Assembly (NCBI GenBank): GCA_907163345.1
Contig: CAJQUN010001201.1
Span: 28,119-92,118 of the forward strand
Length of the DNA stretch: 64,000 bases
Reading direction: 5' to 3'
Source: Haberlea rhodopensis
Lineage: Eukaryota > Streptophyta > Magnoliopsida > Lamiales > Gesneriaceae
This document shows, piece after piece, positions 53,798 through 64,000 of this stretch (position 1 is its first letter; every line of letters begins with the position of its first letter). Both the position numbers and the translations under genes were made by a program. The notes beneath the pieces were generated by a model. That model saw only the letters and a program-made list of their open reading frames with translations. It was not told where the DNA came from and did no database searches.

Positions 53798-54381
53798 CTA
53801 GAAGAAACAAATTACAACCATAATAAAAGGGAGCAATTTACAACCCTCAAATGTTAATTATTGTCAGTCAAATTATATAATGTACGATCAGAAAGAAGGA
53901 TATCAAAAATAACTTGAAACAAATGAATTCCATGGTGAATGAGTACAGGACTATGCAATCTTATAAAGTAGAAAACAATTGTTATTGTTTATAGCAATAT
54001 TTTTTGGGGAAAAGAACCAAATTCTCATTCTATTATGAAGGCACAAGCTACGTTGAAGATAATATACACTACTTAGTTTAAGTGCTTGTTGGTTACCAAA
54101 TACTACTCTTACTTATTTGCAAGTGATTGTATCATGAATTTTTCATCCATGCTATACCCGCTGGTAGGTATAATAGAGGATATTCATTGCATTCGCCATG
54201 AATTACATATATATTTAGTTTGTCTTGCCGATGACTAGAACGTAACTAGCTCAGCCATCATGGGTCAAGAAGTGCAGTCACCATTGAGATTCAGACGTCT
54301 CTAATAACTGTTTTATAACAATCACTGTTTTAACTTATAACAATATCGGAAAACTACCACACTTATTTTACAAAATAATTT
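53798..54381. other. Probable AAE19-like intron upstream of first exon found
   Basis: AT-rich, no exon recognised. Confidence 0.5.
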
Positions 54382-54399
54382 TAAGAAAATTCATTGTTT
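54382..54399. repeat. Target site duplication of LINE E2, left copy
   Basis: TAAGAAAATTCATTGTTT, 18 bp, repeated at 63044-63061. Confidence 0.93.
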
Positions 54400-54490
54400 T
54401 TTTTTATCTAGCAAAATAAATATATTAATAAAAGAGTACATGGAGTACTCAAAAAGTTACAAAAATAAACATAAAGAAGTAAATAAAAAC

Positions 54491-57400
54491 CTAGGTCGAA
54501 TAGTCTAGAATACAAACAATAGGCTCCATACACCAATCTGAGAACAAAAATGAAAACTTTCTGGGATCCTTGTACTTGATTCAAAACCAGCTTCTAAATT
54601 TTATCTTCTCTAGCAAATTATTGCCCTTAGCTCGAGGGTCCTTGAAGATTCTGCCATTTCTTTCAACCAAATTGACCAGATTACTGCTTGACATATTGTT
54701 AACCAAATTGTTGAGCCCTTGCGGCCTCGCCATAGATCTCTGTGTAGAAGGTGATAATGTTGATTAATGTGTAGAACAAGGTTCACTCCCAACCAATTAT
54801 AGCAGTCCATCCAAGTCGAATATGCCAATGAGCATGAGAAGATTAAATGTTGTGTAGTTTCTTCTTCTTCGCTGCAAAAATCACATAAATCCGAAACTGG
54901 CCCCCCTTTTGGTATTACGCCTGCGAAGGTTTGCTTTTGTAGGAATGCGATTTTTCATAATCCTCCAAGCTAGAGCTGATGCTTTAATTGGTGCCAAGTT
55001 ATGCCATATTAGCTCGAAAACCGGGTTCTCAACCATGGTTGAATCGATGTTGCCTATCAAGCATTGATATGCTGACGATACCGAGAATTTCCATAGCGGT
55101 TCGTGCCTCTATTCCCATCGGTCATCTTCATGTTGAACCATTTGAATCCTGTTAAGACATAATAGCAAATCACAAAAAATGTCTTTTTCCCAATCAAAAA
55201 GTTCTCTCCTTCAATCCCAAGACTGTTCCGATCCCCTCTCATTCCAAACTCCCATATTAGACACAGATATGTTCCGCTCTCTCGCTATGGACGCTAATCT
55301 AGGAAAAAGGTCCCCCCCCCCCGCCCAACCTAAACATCTTTCCAAAATCTAGTCCCAGAACCATCACCCACCCTTCTCGTCGGTCCACTCAAAAACCATC
55401 CTTTATGGTTGTCAAATAACAGCTTCCTAATATCCTTCCACCAAAACGACGCACCTCTAAGGTCCCCCCCCTCTCCGACATATGTGACACCCAAGAACCC
55501 TGACTATATTTGGACCTCAGAACTTTCTTCCAAAATGAATCTCTCCCACTTAAAATATCCCAACCCCATTTACCTAACAAAGCCCTATTGAAAAAAAATC
55601 TAGATCTCCGACCCCAAGCCCCCCCCAACGACTTAGGTTTACAAACCTCTGACCATTTAACCCAAGCTGTTTTACGATTATTCTCCCGACAACCCACCCC
55701 CCAAAGAAAAGCAATATGCATATATTTAAATTTCGAAAAGATACAGTTAGGAGCGCGGAAGAGGGAAAAGTAGTAGATTGGAAGAGAAGACAACATGGCA
55801 TTTAGCAATATCATTCGCCCTCCAAAAGAGAGGCTCTTATCCTCCCACAAAGCAAGTCTTTTACGGAACTTCTCAATGACAGAATCCCTGAGAATCCCAC
55901 TTCTAGAGTTCAATCCAATTGGTAAGCCAAGATATTTGATAGGTAGAAAATCCACTTTGCAGTTCAAAACCGAAGCCAACTCTTCCATACTTTCTTGATT
56001 GATATTGACTCCAATTAATTTACTTTTGTAGAAATTTATTTTCAACCCTGAGATCAATTCGAAATACGCAAAATACCTTTGATAGTTCTAGTATTTTGAG
56101 TCGTAGCCTCGCTAACAAATAAAGTATCATCCGCAAATTGTAAGTGAGAAACCGGGATTTCATCCATACCCACTCTGATCACTGTCAATAAATTCTGATC
56201 CACGGCCTTTTGAATCATTCTGCTAAGAGCTTCAGTAACAATCACAAAAAGGAAAGGAGATAAGGGATCCCCTTGTCGAAGTCCTCTTTTAAAATCAAAT
56301 TCTTTAGTTGGGCTACCATTAATTAGAACCGATGTTTTAGCGCTAGAAATGCATTCACTTATCCATCCTCTCCATTTGGGGTCAAAGTTCATCAATGACA
56401 TTACTTGATCTAAGAATTTCCAATTCACTGAATCGTAAACTTTTTCAGAATCCACCTTAAAGATCATTCCCCCTCTTTCATTTTTTTTCAACTCAGCGAT
56501 TAGTTCTGAAATCACCAAAACCCCATCAAGTCGTTGTCCAACAAAAGCTAATTGATTCTCTGAAATAACTTTGTCAAGTACCTTACTCAATCTGTTAGCG
56601 AGAAGCTTGGCAAGAACTTTGTACATGCAACCGATCAAAGCAATGGGTCGAAATTCCTCAATTTTAGTTGGGTTGGCTTTATTTGGAATCAAAACAATGA
56701 ACAACGGATTACCTCCCTTAACAAGCTTTCCATTTCTGTGGAATTCAGCAAAGAATCTGAAGAAATCAGCTTTAAGCACCTCCCAAAAGTGCTTGATAAA
56801 CTTGAAATTATCACCATCGGGTCCCAGACTCTTAGAACTCTCACAATTCCAAACTGCTTTAGTAAATTCAGCCTCTGAAAACTCTGTTGTCAGCAAATTA
56901 TTATCCGAATCAATTCATTTCTGAAAAGAGATGTCATCCATTTGTGGTCTGTCCCATTCTTCATGACTGAAGTGATGCATAAAGTGATTATAGACTCCCT
57001 CCTTTAGTCCTTGAACTGACTCAGTCCATTGTCCATCAATGAAAAGGCCAACAATCTCACTTCGCTTTCTGTTTCTGTTAAAAACTCGATGAAAAAAGCT
57101 TGAATTAACGTCTTCTTGTTGTATCCATTTAATCCTTGCTTTCTGAAAACGAAGAGTGCCTTTCATACTGATTTTATCCACTGTCAAATCTCTTCGATCT
57201 GCAATAATGTCTAGATCATGAAGCTTAGTCTTAGAAAGATCAATTTTCCTATCCATCATCCCATAAATATCGTTGTTCCAAATTTTGAGATTGTTTGTCA
57301 ATAATTTCAATTTTTCTTTCAGCACAAATCATCCCCAACCTTGGATATGCATACCCAACCACGCACCTTCTACAAAAGCTTTGAAATCACGATGTTGAAG

Positions 57401-58158
57401 CCAAGAATCTACCACTCTACACGATTTTGGACACCAATCCATCACTTGCATTTTCATCATGATTGGGCAATGATCTGAAATCGTTCTTGGCAAACCCCAT
57501 TGAGAAACATTCGGTCATTCATTTAAACATTTTTGTGATAATAAAAATAGATCAAGTCAGCTAACACAAGACCCATCTGTTTCATCTGTTTTATACCATG
57601 CATATTTTCTACCAATCAAAGGTAGATCAATTAGCCCCATTGTAGTTATGAATGAATCAAATTCACTGATTTCCCGATGGTTAGGGTTTAAATTTCAGCC
57701 TCGCCTCTCACCGTTAAATCGAATTGCGTTGAAATCCCCGCAAACACACCATCTCTCATCTTCAACACTTTGAATTTTTGAATTGATGTTATCCCATGAT
57801 TCCCTCTTTCTGGCAATTTCTCCTGGTGAATAGACATTGACAATGTTACACTTACTTTATCTTTGCCCCAGAAACCTTCGACTCCCAGAAGACCTTCATC
57901 ACCCCAGCAACTAGACATTTCGAATATAGAATCCTTCCAAATGCATAACAGGCCCCCTGCAGATCCATGTGACCCCTTAAATACCCAATTGAAATCCTTT
58001 TATCCCCAAAGTGATTTGCAAACTTCTCTGTTGATGAAGTCTAATTTTGTTTCTTGTATATACATAAAATCGATCTGCTCTTTCAAAACAAAATCCTTCA
58101 ATTCCCTCCTCTTTACTCGACCCCCTAGTCCTCTTATGTTGTAACTCACAATCTTCAT
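54491..58158 (-). pseudogene. LINE E2 ORF2 (endonuclease, reverse transcriptase), broken
   Basis: ATG at 58158 starts MKIVSYNIRGLGG, then FMYIQETKLDF and GSAGGLLCIWKD of the endonuclease, with a frame change near 58005. RT is open at 56896-56054 (FRPIALIGCMYKVLAKLL, RQGDPLSPFLFVI, FADDTLFVSEA) and continues in another frame at 56057-55389 (KYLGLPIGLN, WGRRSRFFFNRALLGKWGWD). The zf-RVT end is degenerate around 54900-54610, and the stop is at 54491. VDSEKVYDSVNW carries a serine where E1 has phenylalanine. Not functional. Confidence 0.88.
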
Positions 58159-58229
58159 TAAAGACCATTCACTTCCCCAAACTCTACGATCTTACCATTC
58201 TGTTTACCAATTGCCTTTAAGTCTCTTTC

Positions 58230-58988
58230 TTACATAGCCATTAAATGCTCAATTATTTCCTTGTCATTACCTTTGCTCGGGATTCCAATATTCTTGCCAA
58301 TATTCCATATATCAGCTGCTTCCCGAGTTAAATCTTTGACCCTAGAACGGTAATAATATATTCTTCTCTGATAAGTTTTACCGAATTTCTTATTTGAAAT
58401 TTCCTTCCCATTCTCTTTCATTCCCCACTCTGATTTGTTACGTACCGATCGCTCCCTGAAATTTCCTTTTGTACATTTTCTCGATCTTTCTGTCTCAAGC
58501 TAACAGTCGGAGAAACCTGATTATCCAAAGTGATGAGTTGAGATACTTTGGGAAACATTAAAGGACTTTGAGTTGGACAGGCTGTTAAGAGCCTCCTTTC
58601 CTTTAGCATTGTCTATTTGGTTTGTATCCGGAGATCTACTGTGGGTCTCCAAACGAAGCCGATGATTACCTGAAGCTCCAGAATTTCTCATGAAGTCTTG
58701 TAATCTGAGATGAATAACCGATTCACGACACGGCCCTTAGAGTTCAGTTTGTCTTCCTCAGATTGATAATTGTCCTCATCTTTTCCAACAATTAATTCCA
58801 TGCCAACGAACTTGGTCAAATATGTCTCTTTCAACTCCCGTTCTGCCCAAATTGATTCTGGGACAAACTCATTAGAGTAATCCGACTCTGAAATTGAATA
58901 CTCATGTATCCTTTTCGGTTGTTTAAAACTGACCCATAGTGCTGCTGGTATAGTTTCTGAAGTCCTCAAGATTCTGATTAACCAAATC
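58230..58988 (-). pseudogene. LINE E2 ORF1, C-terminal part
   Basis: Resumes after E3 with acidic sequence (ISESDYSNEFVPESIW, VGKDEDNYQSEEDKL) and ends IGIPSKGNDKEIIEHLMAM, resembling the E1 segment LGIVGQGNEQESFRKLMEL. Frame changes near 58700 and 58420. Confidence 0.75.
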
Positions 58989-58995
58989 CTCCATC
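58989..58995. repeat. Target site duplication of LINE E3, left copy (CTCCATC)
   Basis: CTCCATC, repeated at 61850-61856 right of E3. Short for a LINE but supported by frame continuity of E2 ORF1 across the junction. Confidence 0.75.
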
Positions 58996-61849
58996 TTTTC
59001 TTTTTTTTTTTTATCAGACAAATAATACGTAATATAAAATACGATGCCAAAGGCACGATAAAGTTACTACAAGATGTAGCGAGTACTAAAATAGCTAGAA
59101 CCAAATGGTATTCTAGAAAGCTAAAAAGCTAGCAAACATAATAGCGGTTCCTGTCTCCAATCAACAAACGAATACATAAATTTATGCTTTCCTCTATTGG
59201 TGATCCAGAACCATGATCTGTAAATAACGATTTCCAATAAATCTTCCTCCTTGCTTTCTCTTCCTTGGAAACACGACTTGTTTCGATGTAGCCATATCGT
59301 CCAGACCACTGTGCTCCATATTGTCATCCATGCTTTCTTGCCCTTTTTTCTTGCCCATAACCCTTGGTGATGCAGTTGATGGGGCACTGACTCCGAAGAC
59401 AAGACCGTAGAGAATCCCAGCCATCGATAGCATCTCATCCATAAGGCATATGACCCCGAACAGCAAAAAAACAGATGTTGAGTTGTCTCCTCCGTTAAGA
59501 GGCATATCCCGCAATTCGCAGCCTCGGCTCCCGTGATTATTTTTCTTTTACGGAGATTTGATCTTGTTGATATTCGGTCTCTAATCACCCTCCATGTAAA
59601 CGCCGCAACCTTGGAAGGTGCAAAAGAGTTCCAAATCGAAGAATATGTCTCTGATAAATCTGCATCAATTGGTGTGTCCTCCGAAATTGTAGCATATGCT
59701 GATTGAACGGAGTATCAGTTGGATGAGTCCAAGATCCAAATCCAGAAATCCTCTTGTCCCTGTGTCAAAGAAACATGTCCAACAAAAGAACTAAATCATT
59801 AAGTAAAGCATTTTCCCTGTCCAATAATTCTCTTCTCCAATCCCAACGCCACTCCCACAACCCTTCCACCCAAACCCCCATATGAGCTATAAGAATATCT
59901 TTATCCCGTGCTAACAACGCTAACCTAGGAAATGATTCCTTTAAACTCTTACCCCCCACCCAAACATCACCCCAGAATCGAGTCCCCAACCCATTCCCGA
60001 CTTTTCTATTAATCCCTCTTTTAAACCAACCAGATTGATCTTGAAACGTACATTTCAAAATGTCTTTCCACCAAGACGACGCCTGAACCGCTCCGCTCCC
60101 CCCGCCCCCCTTCATCTATCAGACTCCATCTATTAAATCCATATCTAGACCTAAGAACCTTCCACCATAAAGAACTCTCATTTTTTAAAATTCCCCAACC
60201 CCATTTCCCCAATAATGATTTATTGAAATGATCCAAATTTGAACCCCCAACCCCCCCTTCGGCTTTGGTTTGCAAATCTCTGTCCATTTGACCCAGGCTA
60301 CTTTCCGGCAACTCTCCCCACCCCCCCATAAGAAAGCAGTCTGAATAGACTGTAGTTTGGCAAGTATGTTCTTCGGAGCTCGATAAAAGGAGAAGTAGTA
60401 GATCGGTAAGGAAGTTAGCACAGCATTGAGCAGAATCAACTGTCCTCCCAGAGACAGACTTTTATCTTCCCATGAGGCCAATCTTTTTCTGTACTTATCA
60501 ATCACAGGATTCCAAGTACCTTTATTCTTTGAATTCACCCCAATTGGTATCCCCAGATATGTGCACGGTAATTTCCCCCACTTTACACCTCAAAATTTCT
60601 GCTAAGTTGACCATCGGATCCTCATCCACATTAATTCCCATTAACCGACTTTTATGAAAGTTGATTCGCAGCCCAGAAAGCAATTCAAATTGCTTAAAAT
60701 TGCTTTGAAAATTAAGGCATTGGTTTCTGTCGCCTCACCGACAAACAGTGTATCATCTGCGAATTGAAGATGTGATATCATTATTCTATCTCTACCCAAA
60801 TACAGAGGTGATAATAACTGAACCTGTATCGCCTTTTCAACCAATCTACTGAGGGCTTCCACCACGATTACGAACAAAAAAAGAGATAATGGATCTCCTT
60901 GTCGTAATCCTCTCTTTAGCTGGAATTCCTTTGTGGGGCTCCCATTAATCAAAACTGGCGATGTGGCACTCGAAATGCACTCCATTATCCATTTTGTCCA
61001 TTTGGTATCAAATTCATCAATGTCATTACATGTTGTAGGAAATTCCAATCCACCGAATCGTAAGCCTTCTCGAAATCCACCTTGAAATTCATTCCCTTTT
61101 TCTTATTCCTCTTCATCTCATCTACCAACTCATTAACAACCAAAATCCCATCAAGAATATGTCTTTGACCAATAAACGCGGACTGTGATTGAGAAATAAT
61201 CCTGTCAAGAACTTACTCAGGCGGTTCGCAAGGACCTTCGATAGAACTTTGCATACACATCCAATGAGTGCAATTGGTCGAAATTCCTCCAATTTATTCG
61301 GACTTTCCTTCTTTGGAATTAGCACAATAAAGGACGGATTTCCCCCCTTAATCAATTTTCCATATGTGGTGAAATTGTTGAAAGAAAATCATGAAGTCAT
61401 CATTGAGTAGCTCCCCAAAAGTGCTTAATGAATCTGAAATTGAATCCATCAGGCCCCGGACTTTTTGTGCTGTCACAGTCCCAAACCGCACTTTTGACTT
61501 CATCCTCTGAGAAATTTGCTGTGAGCATGATATTCTCGTTCTGTGGATAGGATCGAAATGGACCCCCGTGATGAGTGGTCTCCTCCATTCTTTCCTAGCA
61601 AACTGCTTAGAAAATGATCGTGAACCCCTTCCTTAATTCCCTGTACATCCTGCTTCCATTGACCATTTATGTATAATCCTACAATCTCATTCCTCTTCCG
61701 CCTCCAATTCACCACTTTATGGAAGAAGCTTGAATTCACATCCCCTTCCCGAATCCATTTTATTCTTGCCTTCTGATATAATAGAGTGTCTTGCATCCCC
61801 AACTGAGTCTGTAATTCACTCATATCTTTCTGTCTAATATGGACTACCG
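58996..61849 (-). mobile_element. 5'-truncated L1-type LINE E3, nested in E2 ORF1
   Basis: 2854 bp, minus strand. The 3' end has a T-run (A-tail) at about 58996-59013 then TATCAGACAA, the complement of the TTGTCTGAT end seen in other LINEs here. The 5' end falls inside ORF2, where homology to E1 starts at the IRQKxxSELQxQLGMxDT segment, so endonuclease and ORF1 are lacking. This is typical of incomplete target-primed reverse transcription. Confidence 0.88.
59121..61849 (-). pseudogene. LINE E3 ORF2 fragment (reverse transcriptase to zf-RVT), broken
   Basis: Starts SELQTQLGMQDTLLYQKARI, then FRPIALIGCVCKVLSKVL, RQGDPLSLFLFVIVVEALS, FADDTLFVGEA, KRLASWEDKSLSLGGQLIL, and the zf-RVT region CGICLLTEETTQHLFFCC with STVVWTIWLHRNKSCF, ending at 59121. 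Frame changes near 61500, 61355-61200, 61050, 60641, 60185 and 59765. Sequence is nearer to E1 than to E2. Confidence 0.87.
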
Positions 61850-61856
61850 CTCCATC
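61850..61856. repeat. Target site duplication of LINE E3, right copy (CTCCATC)
   Basis: See 58989-58995. Confidence 0.75.
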
Positions 61857-62790
61857 GATTTTGCATTCTCATCACCTTATTGATGAAATGAATAGAAGGT
61901 GACGATATTAAAAATCAGGCACAAACTCGTTTTCTCTGCCATTGTTTCCTTGCTGATTTTCACTAACTTGCGCAAAGTATTTGCAAGCCATTCGAAAAAA
62001 CCTGAAATTCCATGCAAGAACTGGGATGGCCTATGCAGTTAATCCAAACTTCTCGATTAGGCATTCTCATTGATTGTTCCAGACACTGATATCACTGAAC
62101 CATAAGTCCAACCATCTATTCTCATCTTAATAAGGTCATGAAGAGTTTCCTTATTGTCATCATAAATGAGCACCATTGTGCCACCCAAAGGAATGATACG
62201 TGTGTTACGAAACCCATTGAGGAAGAAATTCTGTTGGGCTTTGACTCGGTCCTCTGAATTGAGAAGATTACCCACAAGACACCCTTCAATCCATCCCCTG
62301 TCCTCCGACGTATTTTTGAATACCAGACTCTCCTTTTTGGTATAATAGGTTCTAGAATGGTTCACAGGTGCTTGTCTATGATTACTGGTAACCTCTGCAA
62401 AAAATTTCCCATTCATGAAACTTTGTTTCCCATTATCCACCACATATTCTTTATGGACTGCCTTATTCACTGAAATGTCTCTATCAAATCTTGGTTTGTG
62501 GGCTATGAGTTGTAGGATCCAATCCAAATCCGATTCAATGCCTCCAGAATACTACTGTCATCCCCATTGACTGTGAACTACAAAACCAAATCGCTTTCCT
62601 TTTTTTATCTCTTTTGAGGGATAAAATCTTCTCTAAACTTTCACCAAGCTTTTTGAAAAGTGCGACGCATTTATGATGGGTATCATATCCTCCGGAAAGT
62701 TGTAGATAAAAAATGGAATTGTGTTTGCATAAAACATGCGCAGATAATCTGGGATCTCGCGACAAGCATGCAGATCTGGGTGAACTTGAA
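61857..62790 (-). pseudogene. LINE E2 ORF1, N-terminal part (RRM)
   Basis: Degenerate RRM near 62720-62580 (FREDFIPQKRDKK-like, split over frames), then an open part 62527-62057 with SEDRGWIEGCLVGNLLNSED and FRNTRIIPLGGTMVLIYDD, matching the E1 WLEGNLICTMHDSE / VRIIPMGCSQVML region. It breaks near 62057 and runs into the E3 insertion. Start codon not certain. Confidence 0.78.
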
Positions 62791-63043
62791 CAGTGCGATT
62801 GATATTGCCATAGCCAAAATGCTTCTCTTATGATCTACCTGAGTGTCGATGAAAGGTTCTCTCTCTCTCGTAATGGGTTAAGGAGCGTGGGTAGTGGCTA
62901 CGACGAGTCGGATAAGGCTGCTCGGCGCGGGTAAATGGGTTTAGAAGACCCGCCGGCGGGAAAATGATGGGTTGGGTTTTTTGAATGCCTCACCTCTCAA
63001 ATTTTCTCTCACTAGGTTTGAGCGCTCCATTTTTCTGTTGTAA

Positions 63044-63061
63044 TAAGAAAATTCATTGTTT
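63044..63061. repeat. Target site duplication of LINE E2, right copy
   Basis: Second TAAGAAAATTCATTGTTT. Confidence 0.93.
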
Positions 63062-64000
63062 AATATTGAAAATATGCTTTAAAGAGGGATATAATAAAGC
63101 ATCACGGCTTTTCTCGAATGAACACCTTTTCACAAGGTTTTACAGCTAAAATGTAGACAATAATTGATAAGAGATTTTTAAAAATAAAGCATGAATAACC
63201 CTAAGTGCTAAAAAACTCTTATAACTTCAAAGCTTCTTCAAGCCGCTCTCTACCGTCAACTTGAGAACATTACCGCTTTGCTATCTGCTAAGGAACTATC
63301 AAGAGTAAGCAAATCTGAAATCTCAAAGTATTCCTCTTTCAAACTAATAACCATATTTATACTAAAATAATTATCATGAAACTATCCTTGAATTTTAGAA
63401 AATTATCACATAATTTTACGTAAAAATATCCAATAATCTCGAGTCCACAAAATCTTAGTATGTTTATTTTTACTAAAAGTTGCTCCTGTAAATGTAACAT
63501 ATTCACATGGTCTTCATATCCATTGCCCGGGGCTGACTTCCCTTTAGCTTAAAATTGCTTATACTGAATGAGCTCTCATTTCAGACGGTTATCTCAATTG
63601 TTCTGCTTTGGGATGCCTTATGAGGCTTTAGTTTGGTGGGATTGCATATCCACTCCCAGCTCTCTCGATTTCGACTTCTTGAAATGGTCGAATTACAAGA
63701 GTATGTGGAGATTTTGACTATGACGATTGCATGACTTGCAGTGCTCTATCCTCCCAACTCCATATTTTCCAACTTCTCGGGTATGATAATTATGCACCCT
63801 CTCCTGACTTCTAACCACTATCACTACCTACCCTATAAAATTTCATAGTTTCAGCCTCTTTGAGATGATATGCATGAACGACAATCTCATGCAAAAGCTA
63901 GAGCTAGTCACTTAATCATTGATATGATGTTTAATATCTCAAACAACCCTCTCATGTGCGGGGCATATTCATTCTCTAAAGTGTAAGCTCGAGGTTTTTT
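63062..64000. other. Unassigned right end
   Basis: No ORF or exon recognised on either strand. A short plus-strand stretch 63236-63309 reads like coding (LLQAALYRQLENITALLSA) but I could not link it to a gene. The remainder is moderately AT-rich. Confidence 0.4.

Larger units (their letters stand above)
54400..63043 (-). mobile_element. L1-type LINE E2 (minus), interrupted by LINE E3
   Basis: Bounded by perfect 18-bp target duplications, with the A-tail as a T-run at 54400-54406. Without E3 (58996-61849) and one 7-bp duplication it is about 5.8 kb, near the length of E1. Order on the minus strand: GC-rich leader (63043-62800), ORF1 (62790-61857 and 58988-58230), ORF2 (58158-54491). Both ORFs carry frameshifts. 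Confidence 0.93.

Overview
This window is plant nuclear DNA. The evidence is intron-split genes of plant families (a Nudix hydrolase, an AASDH/AAE19-like acyl-activating enzyme, a PPR protein, a Sec61-beta-like protein), Ty1/Copia elements primed by initiator tRNA-Met, plant-type L1 LINEs whose ORF1 carries an RRM, and hAT-type elements with 8-bp target duplications. A eudicot is likely; I cannot name the species. About two thirds of the window is transposable element.

Layout. 1-18409: tandem Copia array (family A, minus strand), two internal regions sharing one LTR (12384-13018), outer LTR at 17777-18409, left end outside the window. A younger Copia (B, 2154-10824, minus) sits inside the left copy with a perfect TAAAG target duplication; the uninterrupted site is visible in the right copy near 16210. 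18936-25573: a broken PPR gene split by Copia C (19912-24668, plus, TSD GTTAA). 25574-30263: AT-rich spacer with a MITE candidate, a glycine-rich fragment, a Sec61-beta-like ORF and a non-autonomous hAT element. 30264-32014: three exons of a Nudix hydrolase (plus) whose last exon I cannot find. 33150-33784: LINE remnant, a 100-bp duplication and a (TA)n tract, into which Copia D (33785-39038, minus) is inserted. 39336-53797: eight exons of an AAE19-like gene (minus), 5' and 3' ends missing from view. Its introns hold two short L1 tails, a near full-length L1 (E1, 43569-49666, plus) and a hAT MITE (53225-53418). 54400-63043: a second L1 (E2, minus) that contains a third, 5'-truncated L1 (E3, 58996-61849). 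63062-64000: no recognised gene.

How it fits together. The host genes are few and do not form a shared pathway; what connects the window is successive insertion. Order can be read from nesting: B after A; C after or into the PPR gene; D after the (TA)n tract; E1 and the hAT MITE into AAE19 introns; E3 after E2. Every retroelement seen has at least one coding break, B only one clear one. I found no convincing new biological system. The observations most worth checking are the paired loss of 3' exons from two convergent genes at 32-39 kb, the repeated pol III B-box-like/telobox-like motif in the B leader, and the precise nested-insertion junctions.
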